Assembly: GCF_040706555.1 (NCBI RefSeq)
Contig: NZ_JAPDRH010000003.1
Coordinates: 992,001 to 1,056,000, forward strand
Reading direction: 5' to 3'
Source: Lentisalinibacter salinarum
GTDB taxonomy: Bacteria > Pseudomonadota > Gammaproteobacteria > Steroidobacterales > Woeseiaceae
DNA length: 64,000 bases
Shown here: positions 1-8,348 of the stretch, in pieces
How positions within the stretch are numbered: the stretch's first letter is position 1
Layout of the letters: every line of letters starts with the position of its first letter
The notes under the pieces: model-generated
Told to the model about the DNA's origin: nothing
Databases searched by the model: none
The model's input: only the letters and a program-made list of their open reading frames with translations
Program-made: the position numbers and the translations under genes

Positions 1-372
1 GACGTGCTCCAGGGTGAGAACGGCACCGCACGGGCGGTGGGGATGGATGCGCCCTACTCCATGGCCGGCAAGAGCGGCACCGCCCAGGTGTTCAGCGTAG
101 GTCAGGACGAGGAATACGACGAGGACGAGATCGACGAGCGGCTGCGCGACCATGCCCTGTTCATCGCGTTCGCGCCGCTCGAGGATCCGCGCATTGCGGT
201 ATCGGTCATCGTGGAGAACGGCTCCAGCGGCAGCCGCGCGGCCGCGCCAATCGCCCGCGCAATGATGGACAAGTGGCTGCTCGAGGAGCGCGACGAGGTC
301 GCGGCTCCGGGCGGGCAACCCGCCCTGACGGGCGAGGCGCCGGTGGCAAGCAACGCGCAGCGGGAGGACTGA
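1..372 (+). CDS. mrdA: Penicillin-binding protein 2 (peptidoglycan transpeptidase), C-terminal fragment
   Basis: Only the last ~123 codons are in the window; the reading frame is open from base 1, so the gene starts upstream. The fragment has the K-S/T-G-T active-site box of class B PBPs (GKSGTAQVF, near codon 25), followed by the usual C-terminal part of a transpeptidase domain (ALFIAFAPLEDPRIAVSVIV). PBP2 crosslinks lateral-wall peptidoglycan in the elongasome together with RodA, whose gene starts 3 bp after this stop. That mrdA-rodA order is the classical one and is the main reason for choosing PBP2 over PBP3. The last ~25 residues, after WLLEERDE, are a low-complexity tail of no known function. 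Confidence 0.9.
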   Translation, partial: DVLQGENGTARAVGMDAPYSMAGKSGTAQVFSVGQDEEYDEDEIDERLRDHALFIAFAPLEDPRIAVSVIVENGSSGSRAAAPIARAMMDKWLLEERDEVAAPGGQPALTGEAPVASNAQRED

Positions 373-375
373 CCG

Positions 376-1515
376 ATGGGTACGTTATTCCGTGAAAACG
401 CCCGGTTCGCGGAACGCCGGCCGCTCGGCGGCATCGGGCAGATTCTCGCCAACCTGCACCTGGACGGTCCCCTGCTCGCCGGGCTGGGCGTCATCTGCGG
501 GTTCGGGCTGTTCGTGCTGTACAGCGCCGTGGGACAGAACCCGGACCTGCTGCTGCGCCAGACGATCCGTCTCGGCCTCGCCCTGCTCGCGCTCGTGATC
601 GTGGCCCAGCTCTCGCCGGCGCTGCTGCGGCGCTGGACGCCCTGGGGTTATCTGGCCGGGCTCACCCTGCTGGCCCTGGTGCTGATCCTCGGCGAGGTGG
701 GCCAGGGGGCACAGCGCTGGCTGGACGTCGGCGTGCGCTTCCAGCCGTCGGAGATCATGAAGCTGGCGGTGCCGATGATGGTCGCGGCCTTCCTGCACGA
801 CCGGCCGCTGCCGCCGCGCCTCGGCCATCTGGTCGTGATCGGCGCCATGATCGTCCTGCCCGCCCTGATGATCGCGGTGCAGCCCGATCTCGGTACCGCG
901 CTGCTGATCGTCGCGGCCGGCGTGCTGGTGGTGCTGCTCGCCGGCATGTCGTTCGGCCACATCCTCGCGCTGGGCGCGCTCGCCGTCGCCACCCTGCCGG
1001 TGCTGTGGCACTTCATGCACGACTACCAGCGCCAGCGGGTGCTGACCCTGCTCGACCCCCAGAGCGACCCCCTCGGCGCGGGTTACAACATCATCCAGTC
1101 CAAGATCGCGATCGGCTCCGGCGGGCTGTTCGGCAAGGGCTGGACCAACGGCAGCCAGGCCCAGCTCGAGTTTCTGCCTGAAAAGGACACCGATTTCATC
1201 TTCGCGGTGCTGTCCGAGGAGTTCGGGCTGCTCGGGGTGCTGGCGCTGCTCACGATGTACCTGTTCGTCGTGGCCCGCGGCCTGTATATCGCCGCCAACG
1301 CGCAGGACACCTACTCCCGGCTGCTGGCCGGCAGCATAAGCCTGACCTTCTTCGTCTACGTCTTCGTGAATACCGCCATGGTCTGCGGCCTCATCCCGGT
1401 TGTCGGCGTGCCGTTGCCGCTGGTCAGCTTCGGCGGCACCTCCATGGTGACGCTCATGGCGGGTTTCGGTATCCTCATGTCCATCCACACCCACCGCAAA
1501 CTCCTGCCTCGGTAG
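376..1515 (+). CDS. rodA: RodA, SEDS-family peptidoglycan glycosyltransferase
   Basis: A 379-residue polytopic membrane protein, close to the usual RodA length of about 370. RodA polymerises lipid II into glycan strands for cell elongation, paired with PBP2. About ten hydrophobic segments are visible. Family signatures include GAQRWLDVGVRFQPSE in the first third, RQRVLTLLDPQSDPLGAGYN, and PEKDTDFIFAVLSEEFGLLG, which marks RodA/FtsW. The C-terminal PLPLVSFGGTSMV is also typical. It starts 3 bp after mrdA, so the two are almost certainly co-transcribed and translationally linked. The N-terminal ~30 residues (RENARFAERRP) are a charged cytoplasmic tail. The assignment to RodA rather than FtsW rests on the mrdA neighbour. 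Confidence 0.96.
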   Translation: MGTLFRENARFAERRPLGGIGQILANLHLDGPLLAGLGVICGFGLFVLYSAVGQNPDLLLRQTIRLGLALLALVIVAQLSPALLRRWTPWGYLAGLTLLALVLILGEVGQGAQRWLDVGVRFQPSEIMKLAVPMMVAAFLHDRPLPPRLGHLVVIGAMIVLPALMIAVQPDLGTALLIVAAGVLVVLLAGMSFGHILALGALAVATLPVLWHFMHDYQRQRVLTLLDPQSDPLGAGYNIIQSKIAIGSGGLFGKGWTNGSQAQLEFLPEKDTDFIFAVLSEEFGLLGVLALLTMYLFVVARGLYIAANAQDTYSRLLAGSISLTFFVYVFVNTAMVCGLIPVVGVPLPLVSFGGTSMVTLMAGFGILMSIHTHRKLLPR

Positions 1516-1561
1516 GTCCACGACAGATGTACAGACACTGCCAGGAAACGCCGGACAGGAC

Positions 1562-2584
1562 ATGCGCCCAGTGATCCGCTCTCTCTGCCTGCTAGCTGCG
1601 ATCGCAGCACTGACCGGCCTCGCGGCGTCGCCGGCGCGGGCGCTGGACACCTCCCGCGCCGACGTGGCCACGTTCATCGACGAAGTGGCCGAGCGCCACG
1701 GCTTCGACCGGGCCGAGGTCGAGCGCACCCTGGACGCCGCCGAGACACAGCAGCCCATCCTGGACGCCATCAGCCGGCCGGCGGAGAAGGTGAAGCCCTG
1801 GCACGAGTACCGCGCGATTTTCCTGACCCCGGAGCGCATCGAGGCCGGCGCCGCATTCTGGCGCGAGCATGCCGACGAGATCGAGCGCATCGGCCGCGAG
1901 ACCGGCGTGGACCCGGAGGTCATCGTCGCCATCATCGGCGTCGAGACCTACTTCGGCCGCATCACCGGGCGCTACCGGGTGCTGGACGCGCTGGCGACAC
2001 TGGCCTTCGACTATCCGCCGCGCAGCCCGTTCTTCCGCAGGGAACTCGAGCAGTTCCTGCTGCTGGCCCGCGAGGAGCGCGTCGACGTCGACACCGCGCT
2101 GGGCTCCTACGCCGGCGCCATGGGCGCGCCCCAGTTCATGCCGTCCAGCTACCGGGCCTATGCCGTGGACGCGAGCGCGGACGGGCTGCGCGATCTCTGG
2201 ACGGACTGGAGCGATGTGTTCGGCAGCGTCGCCAACTATCTCGAGGCCCACGGCTGGCGTGCCGGCGAACCGGTCTTCGCCCGCGCCACCACCGGTTCGG
2301 CCTGGACCGGCGAGCCCGCCGGCGACAAGGGGCTGGACACGGACGCCACGGTTGCCGGGCTGAGCGCCGGCGGCATCGTCTTCTCGACGGAGCTGCCCGG
2401 CGAGGCGGCCGCGCGGCTGCTGCGCATGGAAGGCGAGGACGGCGACCAGCTCTGGGTGGGCTTCCACAACTTCCACGTGATCACGCGCTACAACCGCAGC
2501 GCCATGTACGCGCTGGCGGTGTGGCAGCTCGGGCGCGAGATCGCGCTGGCCGTCGCGGAAGGAGCCGGCGATGCCGAGACCTGA
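1562..2584 (+). CDS. mltB: Membrane-bound lytic murein transglycosylase B family protein
   Basis: 340 residues. Lytic transglycosylases cleave the MurNAc-GlcNAc bond in peptidoglycan to make 1,6-anhydro ends. A signal peptide is visible (residues ~1-27, ending SPARA). There is no lipobox cysteine at the right place, so this looks like a soluble periplasmic SltB/MltB-type enzyme rather than a lipoprotein. The catalytic glutamate is E128 in VIVAIIGVETYFGR, and the downstream GSYAGAMGAPQFMPSSYR signature is clear. A peptidoglycan-binding-like C-terminal extension is absent. Spacing from rodA is 46 bp, with AGGA ahead of the start. Its 3' end overlaps rlpA by 14 bp. MltB and RlpA often travel together with mrdA-rodA in Pseudomonas-type genomes. 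Confidence 0.93.
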   Translation: MRPVIRSLCLLAAIAALTGLAASPARALDTSRADVATFIDEVAERHGFDRAEVERTLDAAETQQPILDAISRPAEKVKPWHEYRAIFLTPERIEAGAAFWREHADEIERIGRETGVDPEVIVAIIGVETYFGRITGRYRVLDALATLAFDYPPRSPFFRRELEQFLLLAREERVDVDTALGSYAGAMGAPQFMPSSYRAYAVDASADGLRDLWTDWSDVFGSVANYLEAHGWRAGEPVFARATTGSAWTGEPAGDKGLDTDATVAGLSAGGIVFSTELPGEAAARLLRMEGEDGDQLWVGFHNFHVITRYNRSAMYALAVWQLGREIALAVAEGAGDAET

Positions 2585-3458
2585 TCTCAGAACGGCTGCC
2601 GTGGCGGCGGCGGCGGCCCTGGCGCTGGCCGCCTGCGCCGGCACCGGCCCCCGCCACGACGGTCCTCCGCAGGACGGACCGCCGCCCGCCGCGCGGGCCG
2701 ATGTCCGCGTGCCGCCGACCATACCGGCACCCGAACCGAAGAGCCGCTACGGCAATCCGGATTCCTACGAGGTGTTCGGCAAGCGCTACCATGTGCTGCC
2801 CACCGCGGACGGCTACCGGGAGCGCGGCGTCGCCTCCTGGTACGGCACCAAGTTCCACGGCCGGCGCACCTCCTCCGGCGAACCCTACGACATGCACGCG
2901 TTCACGGCCGCCCACAAGACGCTGCCGCTGCCCACCTGGGTGGAGGTGACCAACCTGCGCAACCGCCGGAGCATCCTGGTGCGGGTCAACGACAGGGGTC
3001 CGTTCGTCGCCAACCGCATCATCGATCTCTCTTACGCGGCGGCACAGGAACTCGACATCGTGCGCGACGGGACGGGGCTGGTGGAGATCCGCGCGATCAC
3101 CTTCGAAGGTGCCGCCACCGGCGACATCATGACTGCGGCCGCCCCGGCTGCGGCACCGGCCGAGAGCCTGCCGCCCGACGATGTCGCCGCCACGGCGCCC
3201 GCCGCGGGACAGACGGGCGATGCGCCGGTACTATATGCGCAGGTTGGCGCCTTCAGCCAGCGGGAGAACGCCGAGCGCATGCACGGCAGGTTGCTGGCCA
3301 ACGACTTTCCCGATGCATTCATCTTCGAGGACACGACCGAAGAGCGCCGGCTGTACCGGGTGCGGGTGGGACCGATCCCTTCGGTGGAAGCCTATGACGC
3401 CACCGTCGCCAGGCTCGCTTCCCTCGGCATCGACAGCGTCCATATGATTATCGAATAG
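2571..3458 (+). CDS. rlpA: RlpA-like lipoprotein with double-psi beta-barrel and SPOR domain
   Basis: 295 residues. RlpA acts on glycan strands lacking stem peptides (shown for P. aeruginosa RlpA) and localises to septa through its SPOR domain. A lipoprotein signal is seen, with the lipobox cysteine at C22 (ALAACAG). The double-psi beta-barrel spans about residues 82-180, with GVASWYGTKFHGRRTSSGE, a VNDRGPF loop and the catalytic-type aspartate. An alanine/proline-rich linker follows, and then a SPOR domain (about 218-295, YAQVGAFSQRENAERM). The start codon lies inside the mltB reading frame (14-bp overlap), implying translational coupling. Domain order and length match the family. Confidence 0.94.
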   Translation: MPRPDLRTAAVAAAAALALAACAGTGPRHDGPPQDGPPPAARADVRVPPTIPAPEPKSRYGNPDSYEVFGKRYHVLPTADGYRERGVASWYGTKFHGRRTSSGEPYDMHAFTAAHKTLPLPTWVEVTNLRNRRSILVRVNDRGPFVANRIIDLSYAAAQELDIVRDGTGLVEIRAITFEGAATGDIMTAAAPAAAPAESLPPDDVAATAPAAGQTGDAPVLYAQVGAFSQRENAERMHGRLLANDFPDAFIFEDTTEERRLYRVRVGPIPSVEAYDATVARLASLGIDSVHMIIE

Positions 3459-3466
3459 ACTGTGCC

Positions 3467-4657
3467 ATGAGCTTCATTCAGCCCCCGACGGCGCGCGGAC
3501 GCCTGTGCGCCAAATTCCTCTTGTCGATCCTCGTCCCGGTCCTGTGTCTCGTCGCGCCGCTGCCGGCCGCGGCGGCGCTGCCGGACATCCCCATACCGGC
3601 CCCGCCTCAGCTGAATGCGGCGAGCTACGTCCTCGTCGACGCCGACAGCGGCACGGTGCTGGCGGACCGGGAGGCGGGCAAGCGGGTGGCGCCGGCGAGC
3701 CTGACCAAGCTGATGACCGCCTACGTGGTATTCCACGCGCTGCGCGACGACCTCATCACCCTCGAGGAGGAGGCCACGGTGAGCCGCAAGGCGTACCGTA
3801 CGCCCGGCTCCCGCATGTTCATCGAGATCAACTCCCGGGTGAGCGTCCAGGACCTGCTGATGGGCATGATCGTGCAGTCCGGCAATGACGCGAGCGTGGC
3901 CCTCGCCGAGCACATCGCCGGCTCCGAGGAGGTATTCGCCGAGATGATGAACCGCTACGCCCAGGAGCTCGGCATGAGCGGCAGCCATTTCCAGAATGCC
4001 ACCGGCCTGCCCGGCGAAAACCACTACACGACGGCACGTGACATGGCCACGCTGGCCCGGGCCCTCATCAACGACTTCCCGGAGTACTACCGCTGGTACT
4101 CCGTGCGCGAGTTCACCTACAACGAGATCACCCAGCGCAACCGCAACCGGCTGCTCTGGCGCGACCCGACCGTGGACGGCTTCAAGACCGGCCACACCGA
4201 TGCCGCCGGCTACTGCCTGGTGGCCTCCGCCGTGCGGGACGACATGCGGCTGATCTCGGTGGTGATGGGCTCGCCGAGCTCCCGGGTGCGCACCGATGCG
4301 AGCCAGGCCCTGCTCAATTACGGCTTCCGCTTCTTCGAGACGCACCGGCTGTTCGCCGCGGGCGACGTCGTGGAGACGGCGAAGGTGTGGAAGGGCGCCG
4401 TCGAGGCGGCACAGCTGGGCGTCCCCCGCGACCTGTTCGTCACCATCCCGCGGGGCACCTACGACCGGCTGCAGCCGCTGGTGGAGATGCCGGCGACGGT
4501 GATCGCCCCGGTTGCCGAGGGCCAGACGCTCGGCGAACTTCGCATCGAGCTGGACGATCAGCTGCTGGCCGCGATGCCGCTCGCCGCCCTCGCCCCCGTC
4601 GCCGAAGGCACGTTCTGGCAGCGCCTCAGCGACGAGGTCATGCTCTGGTTCGAATGA
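3467..4657 (+). CDS. dacA: D-alanyl-D-alanine carboxypeptidase (PBP5/6-type, DacA/DacC)
   Basis: 396 residues. It removes the terminal D-Ala from pentapeptide stems in the periplasm. A signal peptide covers about residues 1-36 (ending PAAAA). All three serine-penicillin-recognising motifs are present: SxxK at S78-K81 (SLTK), SGN at 138-140, and KTG at 240-242. The C-terminal PBP5 domain and a final amphipathic stretch (FWQRLSDEVMLWF) that would lie on the inner membrane are also seen. A TAGACT hexamer lies 5 nt before the ATG and there is no clear Shine-Dalgarno, so this gene may have its own nearly leaderless transcript (inference). It sits in the cell-wall gene run with mltB and rlpA upstream. 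Confidence 0.95.
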   Translation: MSFIQPPTARGRLCAKFLLSILVPVLCLVAPLPAAAALPDIPIPAPPQLNAASYVLVDADSGTVLADREAGKRVAPASLTKLMTAYVVFHALRDDLITLEEEATVSRKAYRTPGSRMFIEINSRVSVQDLLMGMIVQSGNDASVALAEHIAGSEEVFAEMMNRYAQELGMSGSHFQNATGLPGENHYTTARDMATLARALINDFPEYYRWYSVREFTYNEITQRNRNRLLWRDPTVDGFKTGHTDAAGYCLVASAVRDDMRLISVVMGSPSSRVRTDASQALLNYGFRFFETHRLFAAGDVVETAKVWKGAVEAAQLGVPRDLFVTIPRGTYDRLQPLVEMPATVIAPVAEGQTLGELRIELDDQLLAAMPLAALAPVAEGTFWQRLSDEVMLWFE

Positions 4658-4687
4658 GGACGCGCCCGGCGGGCGCGGATATGGACG

Positions 4688-5563
4688 ATGGCTGAAATAC
4701 TGCCCAATGTCTGGCTCGACGGGGATATCGTCCCGGCCGGGCAGGCGCGGATCTCGCCGCTGGACCGGGGCTTTCTGTTCGGCGACGCGGTCTACGAGGC
4801 CATGCCGGTGTGCGGCGGGCGCGTGGTCGGCGAGTCCGAGCATCTGGCGCGCCTGGACCGCAGCCTGGGCGCCATCGGCATCCGCAACCCGGCCGACGAC
4901 ACCGGCTGGCGACGCCTGTTCGCCCGCCTGGTGGAAGCCAACGGCGGCGGCGACATGTTCCTGTATCTGCAGGTGAGCCGCGGCGCCGATGCGGGGCGGG
5001 ATCACCGCTTCCCGGCGGATACCGAAACGACGGTACTGGCCATGGCGATGCACTGGCGTCCGCCACGGGAGGCCGATTATCCGACGGGGGTGAACGCCGC
5101 GCTCGTGCCGGATCAGCGCTGGGCGCGCTGCGACATCAAATCCACCTCGCTGCTGGCCAACGTGCTCGCACGCCAGGACGCCGCGGAACGCGGCGCGGCG
5201 GAGGCCATCCTGCACCGCGACGGCTGGGTCACCGAAGGTGCCGCCAGCACCATTGCCATCGTCACCGGCGGCACCCTTCTGGCGCCGCCGCCGGACCCCT
5301 CGGTGCTGCCCAGCGTGACGCTGCAGCTCGCCTGGACCGTCGCGGAGGACGAGGGCATCCCGCGTGCACGCCGCCGCTTCAAAGTGGATGAGCTGCTGGA
5401 AGCCGACGAGGTCATCATGCTCGCCAGCAGCCGGGAACTCGTGCCCGTGGGCCGGGTCGACGACACCACCATCGGCACGGGCGCGCCGGGGCCGCTGTGG
5501 CAACGCCTGTTCCGCGGCTACCAGCAGGCACATCACGGGCAAAGAGCCGAAAGCCATGCATGA
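4688..5563 (+). CDS. dat: D-amino acid aminotransferase, class IV PLP aminotransferase
   Basis: 291 residues. Family IV enzymes (D-alanine transaminase, branched-chain transaminase, aminodeoxychorismate lyase) share this fold. The start VWLDGDIVPAGQARISPLDR and the RGFLFGDAVYE block are typical. The PLP lysine is K151 in CDIKSTSLLANVLA, a context characteristic of D-amino acid transaminases. The likely reaction is D-Ala + 2-oxoglutarate to pyruvate + D-Glu; the D-Ala released by the DacA product next door would be a logical substrate (inference). Between dacA and ybeD-lipB this gene is a common neighbour in Pseudomonas-like genomes. It overlaps ybeD by 8 bp. Confidence 0.88.
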   Translation: MAEILPNVWLDGDIVPAGQARISPLDRGFLFGDAVYEAMPVCGGRVVGESEHLARLDRSLGAIGIRNPADDTGWRRLFARLVEANGGGDMFLYLQVSRGADAGRDHRFPADTETTVLAMAMHWRPPREADYPTGVNAALVPDQRWARCDIKSTSLLANVLARQDAAERGAAEAILHRDGWVTEGAASTIAIVTGGTLLAPPPDPSVLPSVTLQLAWTVAEDEGIPRARRRFKVDELLEADEVIMLASSRELVPVGRVDDTTIGTGAPGPLWQRLFRGYQQAHHGQRAESHA

Positions 5564-5822
5564 GGACAGCCCCCTCGAGTTCCCCTGCGATTTCCCCATC
5601 AAGATCATGGGCAGGGACGAGAAAGACGACTTCCGCAGCGAGGCCGTGGCCATCGTCGAGGCGGAGATCGGGCCACTGCCCGCCGGTGCCGTCACCACCC
5701 AGCCGAGCCGCAACGGCCGTTTCCTCTCGGTCACGGTCACCGTGCGGGCGGAGAGCCGCGAGCAGCTCGATTCGCTGTACCGGCGGCTGAGCGATCACGA
5801 GCGGGTGCTGGTGGTCCTGTGA
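5556..5822 (+). CDS. ybeD: YbeD/DUF493 family protein, 88 residues
   Basis: A small alpha/beta protein of the UPF0250/DUF493 family, normally encoded next to dacA and lipB. The conserved start LEFPCDFPIKIMGRD and the end LSDHERVLVVL are both there. Its biochemical role is not established; an ACT-like regulatory fold is known for the family. The first ATG (5556) of ATGCATGAG is taken as the start because it is in frame and overlaps the stop of the preceding transaminase by 8 bp. Its stop overlaps the lipB GTG start (GTGA), so translation is likely coupled. Confidence 0.92.
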   Translation: MHEDSPLEFPCDFPIKIMGRDEKDDFRSEAVAIVEAEIGPLPAGAVTTQPSRNGRFLSVTVTVRAESREQLDSLYRRLSDHERVLVVL

Positions 5823-6481
5823 CGGGCGTACCGGTCATCGCCCGCGACGGCGGCCGCACGCTTACGGTACGCCGGCTGGGCCGGCGCGACTACGAGCCTC
5901 TCTGGCAGGCGATGCAGCGGCACACCGACGAGCGCGATACCGATACGGGCGACGAGATCTGGTTCACCGAGCACCCGCCGGTATTCACGCTGGGTCTCGC
6001 CGGCAGCCGCGAGCACGTCGTCGCGCCGGGAGACATCCCGGTGGTGCACATCGACCGGGGCGGCCAGGTCACCTATCACGGCCCGGGCCAGCTCATGATC
6101 TACCCGCTGATCGATATCCGACGTGCCGGTATCGGCGTGCGGCGGCTGGTCTGCGCGCTGGAGACCGCAGTGATCAGGATGGTGGCACCGTTCGGCATCG
6201 AGGCGGCGGGTCGACGGGACGCACCCGGCGTGTACGTGGCCGGGCGCAAGCTGGCGAGCATCGGCCTGCGCATCCGCCGCGGCGCCAGCTACCACGGCAT
6301 GGCCCTGAACGTGGACATGGACCTGGAGCCCTTCTCCCGCATCAACCCCTGCGGCTACCAGGGCCTCGAGATGACCGACCTCGCTCGCCTCGGCGGACCC
6401 GCCGACCTGGACCGGGTGGCGGACCTGCTGCTCGGACCGCTCTGCGAGGAACTCGGCTTCGGGCGGCCCGCCGCGAAGTAG
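5819..6481 (+). CDS. lipB: Octanoyltransferase LipB (lipoate biosynthesis)
   Basis: 220 residues, GTG start. It moves octanoyl from acyl carrier protein to lipoyl domains such as GcvH (encoded later in this window) and the 2-oxoacid dehydrogenases. The active-site pair is visible: K144 in GRKLASIG and C178 in RINPCGYQGLEMT. The glycine-rich RGGQVTYHGPGQLMIYPL block is the family signature. LipA (lipoyl synthase), often next, is not in this window; a convergent gene follows instead. Two small hairpins in the 55-bp gap after the stop may mark transcription ends. Confidence 0.96.
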   Translation: MTGVPVIARDGGRTLTVRRLGRRDYEPLWQAMQRHTDERDTDTGDEIWFTEHPPVFTLGLAGSREHVVAPGDIPVVHIDRGGQVTYHGPGQLMIYPLIDIRRAGIGVRRLVCALETAVIRMVAPFGIEAAGRRDAPGVYVAGRKLASIGLRIRRGASYHGMALNVDMDLEPFSRINPCGYQGLEMTDLARLGGPADLDRVADLLLGPLCEELGFGRPAAK

Positions 6482-6491
6482 CGCCCGCCGC

Positions 6492-6527
6492 AGGTCCTTC
6501 CCGGACCTCGATGGTCCTTGCGAGGAC
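6492..6527. terminator. Two short hairpins between convergent lipB and murU
   Basis: AGGTCC(6492-6497)/GGACCT(6503-6508) and GTCCT(6514-6518)/AGGAC(6523-6527) are perfect short inverted repeats in the 55-bp gap between converging genes. Neither is followed by a T-run on either strand, so a factor-independent terminator is not proven; they could simply protect mRNA 3' ends. Confidence 0.35.
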
Positions 6528-6536
6528 TTGCGCGTG

Positions 6537-7208
6537 CTAGCGGGTCAGCCGCCGGCGCAGCTCGGCAAGGCGGGCCGGCGTGCCCGGATCATGCCAGGCG
6601 CCGGTGTAGAGCTCGCCGCGGATCCGGCCGGCGGCCGCGTGTTCGCGGATGAGGGGCGCGAGCGGGAAGATGCCCTCCTCCACACCGGCGAAAAACTCGG
6701 GCCGATAGCGGCCGATGCCCGAGTAGGTGTGGCGCCGGCCGCCGCCGCTGCCCACCAGACCGTCCTGCAGGGAGAAGTCGCCCCGCGGGTTGTGCTCCGG
6801 ATTCGGCACCAGCACCAGCCACGCCATGGCGTCATCGGGCGGCGGCATGCGCGCGAAGTCGTAGTCGGTATGGATATCGGCATTCACGACCCAGAACGGC
6901 TCGGCGCCCAGCAGCGGCAGCGCCCGCCGGATACCGCCACCGGTGTCGAGGGCCGTCTCTCCCTCCGGGCTGTAGATGAGGGTGACGCCGTAGCGGCTGC
7001 CCTGACCCAGCCTGTCGACGATCTGTCCGCCGAGCCAGGCCAGGTTGATCACGATCTCCGTGACACCGGCGCGGGCCAGCGCGCGGATGTGCCGCTCGAT
7101 CAGCGTCTCGCCGCCCACCTCCACCAGCGGTTTCGGTACGGTGTCCGTCAGCGGGCGCAGCCGCTCGCCGCGGCCGGCAGCCAGGATCATTGCCCGCGTC
7201 GCACTCAC
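6537..7208 (-). CDS. murU: N-acetylmuramate alpha-1-phosphate uridylyltransferase MurU
   Basis: 223 residues, GTG start. A nucleotidyltransferase with the signature MILAAGRGERLRPLT followed by VPKPLVEVGGETLIERHI. In Pseudomonas, MurU makes UDP-MurNAc from MurNAc-1-phosphate, bypassing de novo synthesis and fosfomycin-sensitive MurA. The general family also includes glucose-1-phosphate and mannose-1-phosphate transferases; MurU is preferred because the gene overlaps a partner anomeric kinase (amgK) by 4 bp and lies beside lptD, exactly the Pseudomonas arrangement. The nearby peptidoglycan genes support a wall-recycling role. Confidence 0.87.
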   Translation of the reverse strand: MSATRAMILAAGRGERLRPLTDTVPKPLVEVGGETLIERHIRALARAGVTEIVINLAWLGGQIVDRLGQGSRYGVTLIYSPEGETALDTGGGIRRALPLLGAEPFWVVNADIHTDYDFARMPPPDDAMAWLVLVPNPEHNPRGDFSLQDGLVGSGGGRRHTYSGIGRYRPEFFAGVEEGIFPLAPLIREHAAAGRIRGELYTGAWHDPGTPARLAELRRRLTR

Positions 7209-8221
7209 GGCGCGCGAGCCGGCAGTGCGGGCAGCACCCGCTCGGTGATCAGGCGGCAGATCCAGTCGAGCTCCGGGTAGTCGGCGCGGAGCGCGGTCAC
7301 ATAGGCGAGCGTGCGGGGCACGTCGGCCAGGTAGCCGGGTTTGCCGTCCCGGTGCCAGAGCCGGGCGAAGATGCCGGCCGCCTTGAGATGCCGCTGCACG
7401 CCCATCAGATCGAAGGCGCGCAGGAACCCGCCGGCTTCGTGGGCCCCGTCACCGGTGCGGAGACCCGCGGCACGCGCCGCCTGCCGGTACTCGTCCACCC
7501 AGCCGAGCACCCGCTCTCGCGGCCACGTGATATAGCAGTCCTTCAGCAGCGAGACCAGGTCGTAGGTGACGGGGCCGTGCATGGCGTCCTGAAAATCGAG
7601 GATGCCGGGCGGCTCGGCCGTCACCATCAGGTTGCGGGAGTGATAGTCCCGGTGCACGAATACCGCAGGCTGGGCCGCGGCGCTCGCGGCCAGCCGCTCC
7701 GTGACCGCATCCCAGGCGGCAGCGTCGTCCGCGGACCAGTCCAGGGCCAGATGCCGCTGGCAGAGCCACTCCCGGAACAGCGCCATCTCCGTGTGCAGGA
7801 AGGCGCGGTCGTAGGGCGGCAGCTCGGCCGCGTGGCGGGCGCCGCCGCGCTGCAGCCGCACCAGCGCGCGGATGGCGGCTCCGTACAGCCGGTCGGCCTC
7901 GCCGGGCGCGGCCCGCAGGCGCTGCAGATAGAGCTCGTCGCCGAGATCGGTCAGCAGCAGGAATCCGGCGCCGAGGTCGGCCTCGAGGACCCGCGGTGCC
8001 GTGAGCCCGATGGCCTGCAGCCAGCCGGCGATCCGCAGGAACGGCTCGCTGTCCTCCTGCGCCGGCGGGGCATCCATCGCGATGTAGCTGTGGCCGCCGC
8101 TCAGCACCCGGAAGTAACGACGGAAACTCGCATCCGCCGATGCCGGCCGCAGGTCGTCGAGGGTCACCCCGCAGTCGCGGACGAGCCATTCCTCGAGCTC
8201 GCGAAGCCTGTCGTCACGCAA
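7205..8221 (-). CDS. amgK: N-acetylmuramate/N-acetylglucosamine anomeric kinase AmgK
   Basis: 338 residues, apparent TTG start. An aminoglycoside-phosphotransferase-fold sugar kinase: the catalytic loop VFVHRDYHSRNLM and the metal-binding ILDFQDAMHGPVTYDL are both clear. AmgK phosphorylates MurNAc at the anomeric carbon in the cytoplasm, feeding MurU, whose gene overlaps by 4 bp (GTGA). The N-terminus (SADASFRRYFRV) matches the family start. It is divergent from lptD, as in Pseudomonas. A general phosphotransferase label is the fallback, but the gene pair makes AmgK the best call. Confidence 0.87.
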   Translation of the reverse strand: MRDDRLRELEEWLVRDCGVTLDDLRPASADASFRRYFRVLSGGHSYIAMDAPPAQEDSEPFLRIAGWLQAIGLTAPRVLEADLGAGFLLLTDLGDELYLQRLRAAPGEADRLYGAAIRALVRLQRGGARHAAELPPYDRAFLHTEMALFREWLCQRHLALDWSADDAAAWDAVTERLAASAAAQPAVFVHRDYHSRNLMVTAEPPGILDFQDAMHGPVTYDLVSLLKDCYITWPRERVLGWVDEYRQAARAAGLRTGDGAHEAGGFLRAFDLMGVQRHLKAAGIFARLWHRDGKPGYLADVPRTLAYVTALRADYPELDWICRLITERVLPALPARAP

Positions 8222-8348
8222 TGCCGGGTACTCCGTTACAGGACCGCGGCGGGGCCCGCAGGCCGCGCCAACCGGCGGATCGGCCGGTTTGAAGGGGTCG
8301 GGAAACTGTGCGAAGGTAGCAAAAAATCACGAGCGAGTTCATCCCACC

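Noticed and set aside
3392..5740. A 782-codon reverse-strand frame across dacA and the transaminase
   Set aside because: Arginine/histidine-rich shadow spanning several real genes; no recognisable motif.
6528..7280. A 250-codon forward frame opposite murU
   Set aside because: Shadow frame; the reverse strand has MurU signature motifs and a 4-bp overlap with amgK.
8289..8348. TTG at 8289 as the lptD start
   Set aside because: It would put about 20 charged, unconserved residues before the signal peptide. Not fully excluded.
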